From NCBI RefSeq assembly GCF_003945595.2, contig NW_024104421.1, positions 4,526,001-4,590,000 on the forward strand: 64,000 nt of DNA. Reading direction: 5' to 3'. Each line of letters begins with the position of its first letter. Position 1 is the first letter of the stretch. Origin of the DNA: Pipra filicauda (taxonomy: Eukaryota > Chordata > Aves > Passeriformes > Pipridae). Positions 53,886 to 64,000 of the stretch are shown here, piece after piece. The position numbers and the translations under genes were made by a program. The notes beneath the pieces were generated by a model that was not told where the DNA came from, did not search any database, and saw only the letters and a list, made by a program, of their open reading frames with translations.

Positions 53886-54696
53886 CTTTACTTGAGCAAA
53901 GCTATTTTGTCTGCTTCAGGTTTGTTTCCTTGAATTGATAGCTCAGGGCTATGATGGAGAAGACAGAAAAGGGCACTTTTCACAAGGGCCAGTAAGAAAC
54001 AGATTTTACAAGATGGATGGAGTGAAACAAGGCAAAGCCTTGCTGAATATTCTGTGCTTCAGGCAACTTAATAAAACTCACATTACAAAAATCACTATAA
54101 ATTATCTGCAAGAGTTTAAATTCTCAACCAAACCATACACGCTGTGTTACCCCATGGGCAGCTCACCTCAGGGAAAACGAAAAATTCTGCCCAATTTACC
54201 GGTACCTATTACAGAGCAATAACACACTGCTCCCTTTTTTGTTTACTGGGGTTTTTTTAACTCTAATGAGCTTGTTTAAGTGCCCTGGGTAGATTCAGGA
54301 GTCCCTCCTTTCGCAAACAGCCACCTGACAGCACACCAGAGCAGCTGTCTCCAGAATTAGGACAGAGACATCGAAACACACAGAGGCAAATTGATCCGAT
54401 CGATCTCTCACAGACTTGAGAAGCAGACAGCCCTCAGAGACCTTTATTTTTTCAATCTGCAATGAAAGGGCCTGGCAGTAAACTGGAAAGAGCCAGTTTT
54501 ATAAGCTGGGAGGAAAATGATTATAGAATATTATAGAACTGTAGCAGTTCAGGGATCTTCCAGATAGTTTAAATGATTTGGCTTCCTTATGAACATATTG
54601 AAAGGGAAAAAAAGGAAAAACTTCTGAAGGTCAGCCAGGAGTGCTGTAGGTACCGCATGGAGTTCCCGATTTATTCTCAAGCTGTTAACGTAAAGA

Positions 54697-54772
54697 TGGG
54701 AACAGAAGGAGGAAGGAGGAATACAGAGTGGGAACAGAGGGAGGAAGGAGGAATACAGAGTGGGAACAGAAG
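54697..54772. repeat. 32-bp tandem duplication, about 2.4 copies
   Basis: The unit starts TGGGAACAGA and ends GGAATACAGAG. Copies lie at 54697-54728 and 54729-54760, with a partial third to 54772. Copies 1 and 2 differ at one base, so the duplication is recent. The unit is purine-rich (GGAGGAAGGAGGAA). Confidence 0.93.
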
Positions 54773-57700
54773 TTAGTGCATCCATAGAAAAATATGGATT
54801 AAGTAATACCTTACACAAATGAGCAAAATCAAGACAGGGACCAGAGGCAACACTTGAGTTCCCCTGAGCTCCCTGATCACCCTGAGCTCCACTGACCACG
54901 GCGGGTAAGCAGTCAGGTGTAAATTCAGACTTCCCCAGAAAAGTGCTGAACTGACCCCGCTCTGCTCCAGCTCAAAAGGTGGCTTTTGCTGCTGAGTGAA
55001 ATACCACTTCCCAAAGAGAACAGGGGCTGATTCTTTTGGCTTTCTTTTGGTTTTCCTGTTTTATTACACAGGCTTAGCTATTACATGTGCCATACTGATA
55101 GTTTCACAGGGAAGCAGTAACATTTCTAAAATGCTTGGAGAGGAAGGGAGTGTTTGAGTTTAAACTTCTTGGTTATTTCAAGCCAGATTTGCAAATACCT
55201 TTGCCAGACCCACACTGCACTTTTGTAAGCTCCACAAGAAAAATACGTGGAGTTGCATTGACCAGCCTTCAGCAATCCAGGCTGGTGGAGACAAGGAGCA
55301 GCATCTTAATAGCCTCCTCTTTCTATTCCATCCCTGGGAAAAGTGTGACTGTTATTGAATGTAGCTCTTTTTCTACATTTCTTATTTAGACAATGGCCAA
55401 AATAGAAACAAAACATGTTGTTCACTGAGAAATGCTTTTTTTTGCTTTTCCTTTTGCATTTTGGTGGGTTTTTTTTGTGTAGATGGTTAGGGTTAATAAA
55501 AAGCAATTTCACCTAAGCAAAGCTTTATAGGATGTCCACGTGGGAGTGTTTTGTGTTTGGTTTTTTTTTCATTAGGATGAATCTAATAAATTAATTTTCA
55601 CCCTACTGGGAGTCAACAGGAGCTTGTTCTTGTTCCCTCCTTCCTCCAAGGTCAGCAGGCCACACTCTGCTTTGGTTCTTTGCTGGCACAGGCTGCACAC
55701 TGATTTTGGAAGCTCCTGTGCTGGCTGGAACACTGCAAACCCAAGGCTGCCCCCACTGCCTGCTCATCTGCCTGGACATCAGCAGCCACCTCCAGCAGAT
55801 GTTACAAGACCACTCCTGCACAGAGGCTCTCCATGCCTTTCTCCTGTGGCCTGGGCACAGAGCAAGGCTTACAGCTGACTGTGGTTTTGAACTGATGCAA
55901 ACATTGGTGTTTGTGGAAGCCTTTCAAACATGTAACTGGGATCCTGCATACGTCCCTCTGGAAATATATCCAGAATAAGGACTGTACTATACCATATCAC
56001 GCTCCTTGCCTCAGCAACCATGCCCCAATCACACACAAGCTCACTTAAAATATCAATCATGCCAGATACCTCATTTATTTCAATTTCTCTTTCTCTCTAA
56101 CTGATCTGTCTTCCTGACTCTGCAAGGCCAGATCTGATAAAAATAATATCAGCATCCACCAAGTTATGGTAACGGAAGTTGAAACCCTACAGACTCCATC
56201 ACACTTTCACTTCTGTCAGCAGCTGGTTCTTGCTGACTTCACAGCAGGAATCATAACTTCTTTCCCCTTCTTTATTATTATTTTTTAGAACAACTTTTGG
56301 TAGAGAGCCAGCACTTGATAAAGAACAGGACAATGCCACCGGGTGCTATTCATCAGTGTCCTGCCAGCATTCCTGGTGCTAATCAACCCACTGCTCAGGA
56401 TTTACAATGGTTGTGCAAGCACAAGCCTGCTCAGGATCATCAACCCCCACCCAGGAAGGGATGCTCCCTCTCCTGTCCTCTTTGCTCTGCCTCGCACACC
56501 GTGCATTGGGAATTTGGCAGATCAGTCTACTCTCACTAAACAAAGCACTCCAAGCCACACACTAAAATCCTAGCGAAAGCTGTTAGAAACCCCTGCAAGA
56601 ACAGTGGCAGCAGAGGGGGTATTCAGAAAGGGTAACTTTTGTTAGGGGAAACGAACACCCCATGCACCTTTTTTTGATCAGCAGTGAATGGGGGATGCAG
56701 AGCCATCCTTCCCTCTGAGTCACCTCCTGGGGACCCTCTTCCTCTCCATCGGCTACAGAGAGAGCTCACCTCCCATGGACTATGTTCCCTCAAACCACTC
56801 ACTGTCCAAACATGGCTCAGGCTCTGACAAAAATAATTAAGAGTTACTAATGGAGAAAAACCACCTTTTGGGTCTGGTATTTCTTGTGCACAAGAGTGCA
56901 GGATACTTCCACCTTCTTGGCACCCCTGCCTTTGAGTTTCCAGCAACTGATGCCAGCTTTGATGGAAAAATATGTTGCTGAGCCTCAAAAGGCAAAGAGC
57001 TAGCTTTCCCTTTGTTGCTCTGTGGGTCAATCAAAGAGACAGATTCATAAAAGGAAAAGCTGCTGTCACCTCATAATACCAGCACACAGACAAGGCTGCC
57101 TCTTGACAGGGAAAAAAATGACTACAAATAACGTTGATATGGGAACACATGCTTAAAATCAATAATGAGAAGGCCAGAGGAGAGCTTATCCAGAGTCCCA
57201 AGTGCCAGCCAGTCTTACAGAACTTTGGCAGAGGCAACTCTGGAAAAACAAGGTAGGGATAGTTGCTTTACGGCTTGCAGGTTGTCTGTGTCAATGCAGT
57301 CATACCTCAGTCATCTGCTTCAGCCAAAATCCAGAGACCAAACACTTCCCAAGATGCTGAACTCAGACGGGCTCTTTGGGACCACACACTTTGGGACTGA
57401 GAGGGGAGTATCTGACTGCCCCTCAGGTGCTGAATCCCACCAGAGCCTCCATCCCTCAATCACTGTCAAGTCCATCAGAGCCACGCTGCTGGGCTTCTCC
57501 TCAGAGACATATTTTGGTAACTATCACCTCTGTCTCTTTGTATGTAAGCAAGCTGTCCACCCCAGAGCCCACCACAGTACTCATCCAATGCTCTCCAGGA
57601 ATGTATCACAGTCATGGTCATACTTCCCATCAAAAGTTTCAAGGACTTCACCTCCAGAGTGGCAGAGTGGATTCAATGGAAAAATCCACAGCAATGCCTA

Positions 57701-60700
57701 GCACAGAAAAAATGGCAACATCACCACCACTGGAAATTAAATGGGAGGACAGAGGACACAAAAATCCTTGTGCTTTCAAAAAAAAGGACCTAGGGAGTAC
57801 GCTTAGTATAATGCATCTTTACCAGCAAGTAAACTTTTTGTAACAAACAGCTTTCCATCTCAAATAGCTTCCCTGTATTTTGCAGAAGTACCAGTTATCC
57901 AGCCTTCCAGATGTCCTCAAGCTGCTTCATGGCCACTTTTCGGAACAAGCATGTGGAAAATGTAGAACTGTTCCCAAAATGAAGCTAACCATTTTACAGG
58001 AACTGCAGATGTGACTCCTAACATTCATAACACTTGTTTCCTTAATCGTATTTTGTAAGCAGCCACTTAAGCCAATCATGCCAAAAAAATCCCCAAACCA
58101 ACACTCTTATCAGAATGATAGCTTCAACAAAAAAACCATATAAAAAACAACATTAAAAAAAAACAGAAAACCCACTTAATCGGTGTTTCTTCAGGACTTC
58201 TCCATCCGTGCAGTCACAGGGAATTTGTCAGACTCTGCAGCATCTGTGGCAGGCATACCCACTCTTACTCAGCAGCTCATGCTGCTGGGGCATTGCAAGA
58301 GCCTTGGTTGTTGGAGACTCTGGGACACCACAGTCTCCCTGTAACACACTGCAAACACCATTCTTACGTTTGGATCAACACTGACAAATGGGTGACGACT
58401 TCACCAGTTTTATCCTGCTGCCGATTTACATCTCAGCACTGTGGTAACAACCTGAAATGGAAACCTGCTTCAAAGCATTAATATTGGAGACTGAGAAAGA
58501 GGGCTGGCATCGACAGACCTGGCATACTTTATATAGGACAGGTTCAGGATGTTTACCCCGCTGTGGACTGACAGCAATCCAGAGGGTTTTGTGGTTTCCA
58601 TTCCTTTAACTGCTTAAAAAAAGGATGGGCTCCATCTTTGTTAAGACAACAGCTGACACATTTAAAAGTTTCCTTTTAATTTCTATCATGAGAATAGAGA
58701 ACAGTAAGGCTGTGTAAGGAAATAGTGTGGTGGAAATAAACCACGAACATTGTTCCTAAGATTTCAACAGGGATGACTCCCAACTCCAGGAGGAAAGACA
58801 CCCCACACCATTTACTAAAAAAACCCCAAGCTGTTATGCAACTAAAACCTGAGATTACATGAGTTTAATAAAAGCAATTTTTTTACCCCACTAAGTTGGG
58901 TTTTTTTAACCTGTCTATTTCTAACACTAAAAACCTGTTAGGTTGTTTTTTTTCCTAGACTCTAAGGTATACGCTTTTCTCCAGGAGACTGAACCACTGC
59001 CAAAACCACACTGCTATCCAAGGATCTTAACACACTTTGCAAAAACATTAATTAAAACTCAGGCAGCAAGAAGAAGGGAGGTAAGGCGGGATCTTTTATT
59101 TCACAGTAAAGAAAACACCACTACCAAAAAAAAAAAAAGACAAAAAGATTTGACAACATACCAAGCATCTCAGAGAAAGCATGCTGCAGAGAACAGCAGA
59201 GGGGATGCTGGGAGGGCAGGAAGGTGGGGGAGGAAGAGTAAAATCCAGCATTTTATCTCTTGGCACTGCTTGTACTAGACTGTGCTCCTATTATGCAATA
59301 TTAAGTTGGTTGAGATTGAAAATGGGGATTCAAGAGTCAGTTTTTTTAAACCCGGCCCTCCTCTGCTTTCTCACCACACCTACGTAATTGCCACACAAAT
59401 CTGCACCATCCGAAACAAAGCAGTTGCTAATTATCGTCTCTCATTACAAGGACGCCTCATCTATACTTCTTTTGAGATTTATCACACAGTCATTATTTCT
59501 CTCTGCAGCATGATTTCCCACTCAAGTGTGAGAAAATGAAGGCAATAGTTATTTAAATGCAATTTGCAACATGGTCTGTATGTATTAATTTCTTCCTGTC
59601 TTCTGGGAAGATGGTACCTAATCCATAAATATACGTCCATTTGCTTAACAATTTTGTGGACAAAAGAAAAGTAGAACTAAAGGGACAATTTAATTTCTAT
59701 TGAATTGTACACATTTGTTACTTTATAATACATAAACACCATTCCATCAAAGTCAGCTAAGGTTAGGAAAGCCATTAATATATCCTTACCAACATGGCAG
59801 GGCTAGAAAGGAAAATAAAGGCAGCTCGATCACATCAGAGGTAAATTGCTGCTTTTGTAATTGTTATTTCCCTTAAAAATAACAAACAAAAGTAGCTTCT
59901 TGGGGACTGGGAACTGGTCAGTACTCCTGCAGACAGAAAGGACAACCTGAAAAGCTGAGAGTTCAGCAGGAGAACGACGATGCTTTCCCAAAGGCAGCAG
60001 GTCAGGGAACATTGCAATTCATCACACACTGCAGTAGGTCTCTATCCAAAAGGCTCTCGCACATCCTGAGCAAAGGTCCTATCCACTTGAGGCGCCCAGA
60101 GCAAGGACAGCACGAGGCAGGAGGGAGGAGTAAAGCAGGTGAAAGTGGGGAGCAGAGCTGTTTAGGCTCTGTTTCTTAATGTTAATAGCTCCATATAATA
60201 GATTTTACTGAACCAGAAAACCAGAAGACTAAAGAAGAAATCTGAAACTCCTTACACTCATACATTTTCAGCTCTTTGTACCCCAGTACACAACTGATAC
60301 CATGCTGTTACTCAGAGCAGATAGTGTGGTATCCCTGCATTGTCATCTACTGCTTGACACCACAGGCACCTCTTTGCAACAGAAATGTTCAGTCTTCACA
60401 TCAGAACTAGAGACTGGTTAACACACAGTCTATTTTTGTTACAGAAAAGAGTGTTTTCAGAACAAATTTGTTTCCAAAACAAAGGAATTCACCTCCCAAA
60501 GCCTGCCAGGGAGAGGGGAGGACAACATTCCTTCCTCTGCTCTCAGGAAATTAGTTACCCAACTGCTAGGAGGTGTTAAGAAGAATGAGTCTCTTCCTGA
60601 TGCCAATACTGAAAGGTGTCAAATGCCTTCATATCACACTGCTGCCAGAGAATGGTGAGGGAGCTGAGCACCACACATCCAAGCTCATGCAGAAAGTTTA

Positions 60701-62608
60701 TTTTGTCTCCTCTGAACCAGAAACACTTCAGATCCCTACTATATGCAGCTCCAAGTTAGTTATTTCCTCTCTAGTTTTTTTTTTGCATTAGCTAAAAAGG
60801 AGTTGGTACCATTGCTGAGTGATGGGTGCTGCTTAGTGAAGAGTTGGAGAGCCATTCATCTGAAGCTGATGCTCAACAGCTGACCGACAGAACAACCCAG
60901 CCCACAGAGGACTTCCCTCACCCAACACCAACCTAAACTACAACCCATCAAGCAGCAGCTACTGTATTGTCTCATGTGTCCATAGAGGCCAGATGCAGCC
61001 AAGGGAAGACCCCAGCTTCACCTAATAGCTGAAGAAAAGTCAGCCTGGGGTTGTGCAAGGTGTGGGGATGACCATGTCTACACATCTTCCGAAGGGGACA
61101 GAGATTATAGAGGTGCACACCCCTCCCACAGAAATTCAGAATCCTGTTTAGACTGTACAGCCAAAAAGGAGCAAACCACCCTTCTCCAGTAAAAGGCAGT
61201 CTTTCTATTGGACTTTGTGGATGGAAATCCATGGCAAAGATAGCAAAAAAGCCAGACGTCCCTCTGGGAAGTAGAAATACACCACCAGGAAAAGAAAGAC
61301 AATCATCCTTTTCTTAAACTATGATTCATATTATCTCTGCTTACAGGCTAAATTATTTTCACAATCATTCAGGCTCTGGTACAACGGGCAAGAAGTACCC
61401 CATTGGCATGGCAAAGGACGTCTATCCAACACACTCATGAAAAGGGAACTGGGGTCTCCAAAAGGTCTGACAGAATGAGAACTAACGCCTCTGGGAGTCC
61501 AGAAGAAAGCAAGAAGCAGCAAGTTTCTTCAATAACTTGTCAGGAACATGTTGATATCTAAACTTTTGATCCAGCTTTAAGTTTCAGTTCTCACCTTACT
61601 TAGACGTGTTTCGCAGTAGTGTACAACGGGGCATAAGCACGAGCCACTATCCAAAACAGTTCAGCTTCATTTTTTCCTGCTTGCCAGTTGCCAAGATAAA
61701 GCAGGAGGTTCTCTACTGTTTCACTCTCCTATAAAAGGATCTTAAACATATCTGGTGGGTATACTGGTGGTATTTTTTTCATCCCTCACATTTGCAGTTG
61801 CTGATGTTTTTGTTCTTTGCTTTCTCAAAATGGCTGCAAGTCAGAATGAAAAGCTTAAGTTTCTGAAACTGCTGATATTCTCATGGCACTTGACCAAAGT
61901 AAATAAATAAAAATAAAAACAAGCACTCCAAACATAGGTTTCTCCTTGGTAAAAGCAAAGGCAGCTTCTCTGGAGTGTCTCAGCCATAGTCACTACACAA
62001 AGCCTGCCTAGACAATGCCAGTAAGAAGGTTATTATGTTATTTAGTAACGGCAATGGCAATCCTCTGTCTCCCCTCCCCAGGAAATAATGAGTTCATTCT
62101 GGATTCTCAGACTTTAACCCCAGTTTTGTACCTCACTTGACAGTCTCTTTAGTTTTGTGTGCTCACACCTTAACACACAGGCACGAAAAGGAAGGAAGAC
62201 AAAAGTGACACACAAACACAAGGGTTAAGTGGGCAAAAATTGGCCATCGAGGCATTTAGGCAAGGAAACGAAAGCTTCCCAGGCAAACTTGCACTTTATA
62301 GAGTAGCCTTTCAAGGGGAGCCTTGGAGACAATCCAACTGGACACAGGCAGCACTGAGCTAGTCTATGAAAGGGATTAGATAACTGGCCATGCACGATAA
62401 CAGAGGTTCTATGTCTGATAAGCCAAGCAGTCCCTTATCATCTGATGGTCCTTTGACAGAAATGACCATTTGCAGACTATCTTCTGGATTGTGTTGGTTT
62501 CTTTAGGTTTGTGGGGTTTTTTTCTTTTACTGAACCAGAGAGTGTATCTCTCTTCTTGCTAAAGCCACAGCAACTCCCATCAGAGAAGCAACCTAAGAAA
62601 ACAAGCAC

Positions 62609-62655
62609 TAACAGGTTGGAAAAGGCCTTTAAAATCAATGATCTAAAATTCACCC
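62609..62655 (-). mobile_element. Short CR1 tail remnant
   Basis: ACAGGTTGGAAAAGGCCTTT followed by AAAATCAATGATCTAAAATT resembles the reversed CR1 terminus. Only about 45 bp can be matched, and the adjoining CpG-rich sequence is not CR1. Confidence 0.6.
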
Positions 62656-62905
62656 GGCCTAGTTTAAGAAGGTGAGAAGAATCTCACAGGCCGGCTTAGT
62701 AAGCCGGTGAGATCTGCTCTGTTGGCCACCCCATTCACTAAGCTTGCAGGGGCCTGAGTCTTATCACGAGGATACAGGAGATGTGGAAACCTCTTCTGTG
62801 CTGAACACGAACAGAACTACGGCGATCGACACCAGCTGTTCGGCGGCAATGACCCAGTAATCACTGTGATTATGTGTCCCACTTACCGGAGGGCTCTGCT
62901 AGAGG
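62650..62905. other. CpG-enriched patch of unknown origin
   Basis: About a dozen CpG dinucleotides occur in roughly 250 bp, including TACGGCGATCGACACC and GTTCGGCGGC, whereas the surrounding intron is strongly CpG-poor. The patch abuts an old CR1 tail and contains the hairpin at 62681-62713. It could be a younger unrecognised insertion, a regulatory element or an unmethylated patch; the sequence alone does not decide. Confidence 0.5.
62681..62713. repeat. Strong inverted repeat (hairpin), CpG-bearing
   Basis: CCGGCTTA and TAAGCCGG (62691-62698 and 62700-62707) flank a single G. The outer arms ATCTCAC (62681-62687) and GTGAGAT (62707-62713) extend the stem to 14 bp with a 4-nt bulge. A further GTGAGA at 62672-62677 could pair with the same TCTCAC, so two alternative hairpins are possible. 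Confidence 0.85.
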
Positions 62906-63134
62906 GATTAGCAGATCGTGATCATCACACTAAGCTCTACTGAAAAAAGCATTAAACATGAGGACTAGACATTCAAAATAATTTCCTGCTTAAGTACCTC
63001 AATGTTTGGGGAGCCCAAAAGAAGACAATTCCTAATTGGCAGAGAGCATTACCGCTGCAAGTGATTGCGCTGGGAATGCCACATCTCAAAAGCAGGCCCT
63101 GGAAGCACCATCTGGACTCACTCAAGAGCCCTGC

Positions 63135-63889
63135 AATGTTATCCAGTTGAAAAGGCTTTAGCAAATCCTTTGATACCGTCTCCCTGGAGCATTCCTCTGG
63201 AGAAGATGGCTGCTCGCAGCTTGAACAGGTGCACTGTTTGCTGGCTAAAAAACTGTCTGGATGGCCAGGCCCAGAGAGCAGTGGGGAAAGAAGATCCATC
63301 CAACTGGTGGCCTGTCACCCGTGATGATCCCCAGGGCTCAGTGTTCGGGCCAGTCCTGTTTAATATCTTTTATTCACGATCTGGACAAGGGGATCAAGTG
63401 CACCCTCAGTGAGTTTGCAAACGACACCAAGTTGGGTGGGAGTGTTGATCTGATGCAGGGCAGGAAGGCCCTGCAGAGTGATCTGGACAGGCTGGATTGA
63501 TTGGCCAAAGCCAATGGTATGAGGGTCAGCAAGTCAAAGTGGCAGGTCCTGCACTAGAGCCACAACAACCCCCTGCAGTGCTGAAGGAGGTTGTAGTGAA
63601 CTGGGGGTTGATGTCTTCTCTCAGGTAACAAACCACAGGTCAAGAGGAAATGGCATAAAGTTTCAACAGAGGAGGTTTAGATTGGATAGTAGGAAAAAAT
63701 TCTTTACTAAAAGTGTGGTCAGGCATTGGAATGGGCTGCCCAGGGAAGGGGTAGAACCACCAACCCTGGAAAGGTTTGAAAGATGTGTAGCTATAGCACT
63801 TGGGGATACGGTTTAATGGCAAACAGAGTGGTGCTGTTGGCCTCCATGATCTTAGAGGTCCTTTCCAACCTCAATGATTCTATGAAAAC
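63135..63889 (+). mobile_element. CR1 LINE, 5'-truncated, with decayed reverse-transcriptase sequence
   Basis: The plus-strand translation in shifting frames shows CR1 reverse-transcriptase blocks: LEKMAARSLNRCTV, then PQGSVFGPVLFNIF, ECTLS/KFADDTKLGGSVDL-like sequence near 63395-63455 and GRKALQSDLDRLD, then [20 protein letters not shown] near the end. The copy ends with GGTCCTTTCCAACCTCAATG and ATTCTATGA. Frameshifts and a collapsed middle (about 63560-63640) show that it is dead. This is the longest CR1 copy in the window and the only one reaching into the polymerase domain. Confidence 0.95.
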
Positions 63890-64000
63890 TAAAGTCTTCT
63901 TCAAATGTAACTGGGGGGATGACCACACCACACTGAATTCCCAAGACTCCTGCCTCCCCTGAAGCCTCTTTCATGTCCTGACAGAATTACCAGGGGCCAA

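Larger units (their letters stand above)
1..64000 (-). other. TMTC1: Interior of the TMTC1 gene (five exons and their introns)
   Basis: The whole window lies inside one minus-strand gene. Five exons, read right to left, join with matching phases: A ends on a full codon, B starts on one; B ends with AG and C starts with G (Arg); C ends in AAG and D starts in AAA; D ends with AG and E starts with T (Ser). The joined protein closely matches my memory of vertebrate TMTC1 and differs from TMTC2, 3 and 4 at diagnostic places such as [17 protein letters not shown] proteins are ER multi-span enzymes of the GT-C type that O-mannosylate cadherins and protocadherins and carry C-terminal TPR repeats. The N-terminal exons, promoter and TPR exons lie outside the window. 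Confidence 0.93.
41463..64000 (-). other. TMTC1: TMTC1 intron upstream of exon A (at least 22.5 kb, partial)
   Basis: I searched this stretch on the minus strand for the conserved N-terminal TMTC blocks (for example the HPIHTE and LVKETGIT regions) and found none, so the upstream exons probably lie beyond 64000. The stretch contains CR1 fragments at 43769-44331, 62609-62655 and 63135-63889, minisatellites at 43819-43899 and 54697-54772, and A-rich runs at 46810-46830 and 59126-59138. CpG-rich patches occur near 53650-53885 and 62650-62905. Long but unrecognised open frames lie at 46679-47149, 48558-49127 and 57165-57843 on the plus strand. A missed short exon is possible. Confidence 0.75.

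Noticed and set aside
1..64000. Bacterial-type features: operons, CRISPR arrays, rRNA or tRNA genes, insertion sequences
   Set aside because: The window is intronic vertebrate DNA; none of these structures was seen on either strand.

Overview
This window looks like one stretch of a bird (or at least sauropsid) chromosome that lies entirely inside a single large gene on the minus strand, TMTC1 (transmembrane O-mannosyltransferase targeting cadherins 1, an ER multi-span TPR protein). Two lines of evidence support this. Five separate minus-strand segments have matching splice sites and reading phases, and together they read a continuous TMTC1-like protein segment of about 220 residues. In addition, almost every recognisable interspersed repeat is a truncated CR1 LINE ending in the ATTCTATG-type tail that is typical of birds. 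No Alu, L1 or other mammal-specific repeat was seen, and a few very old MIR-like remnants are present. CpG is scarce apart from a few small patches.

Layout in transcription order (right to left). Positions 64000-41463 are intron with no exon I can defend, more than 22.5 kb long, so the N-terminal exons and promoter must lie beyond the right end. Exon A (41381-41462, 82 bp) and exon B (40315-40418, 104 bp) are separated by a 962-bp intron. Exon C (28963-29152, 190 bp), exon D (15011-15132, 122 bp) and exon E (635-799, 165 bp) follow, with introns of 11.2, 13.8 and 14.2 kb. The remaining intron runs off the left end, where the exons for the TPR half of the protein should lie. The five exons encode the middle of the protein, namely the DUF1736 (TMTC) region and later transmembrane helices up to the start of the TPR domain. 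Exons A and B together are 186 bp and begin and end in the same phase, so skipping both keeps the frame.

Intron content. CR1 fragments lie at 7511-7572, 14090-14242, 26308-26461, 28204-28670, 38173-38742, 43769-44331, 62609-62655 and 63135-63889; the last still shows reverse-transcriptase-derived peptide. MIR-like relics lie at 13098-13243 and, more weakly, 10045-10100 and 1222-1265. Short minisatellites of 11, 17 and 32 bp lie at 43819, 32405 and 54697. There are local CpG patches at 15880-16140, 53650-53885 and 62650-62905, the last with a strong inverted repeat. No rRNA, tRNA, CRISPR array, bacterial-type operon or complete second protein gene was recognised. The longest remaining open frames (up to 189 codons) have no recognisable family, and most look like chance frames in intronic DNA.

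I did not find a convincing undescribed system. The observations most worth checking are the frame-neutral exon pair A+B, the CpG-rich hairpin patch near 62.7 kb, a possible cryptic exon near 61.6-61.7 kb, and coding-like minus-strand stretches near 24.0-24.8 kb and 42.5-42.7 kb.
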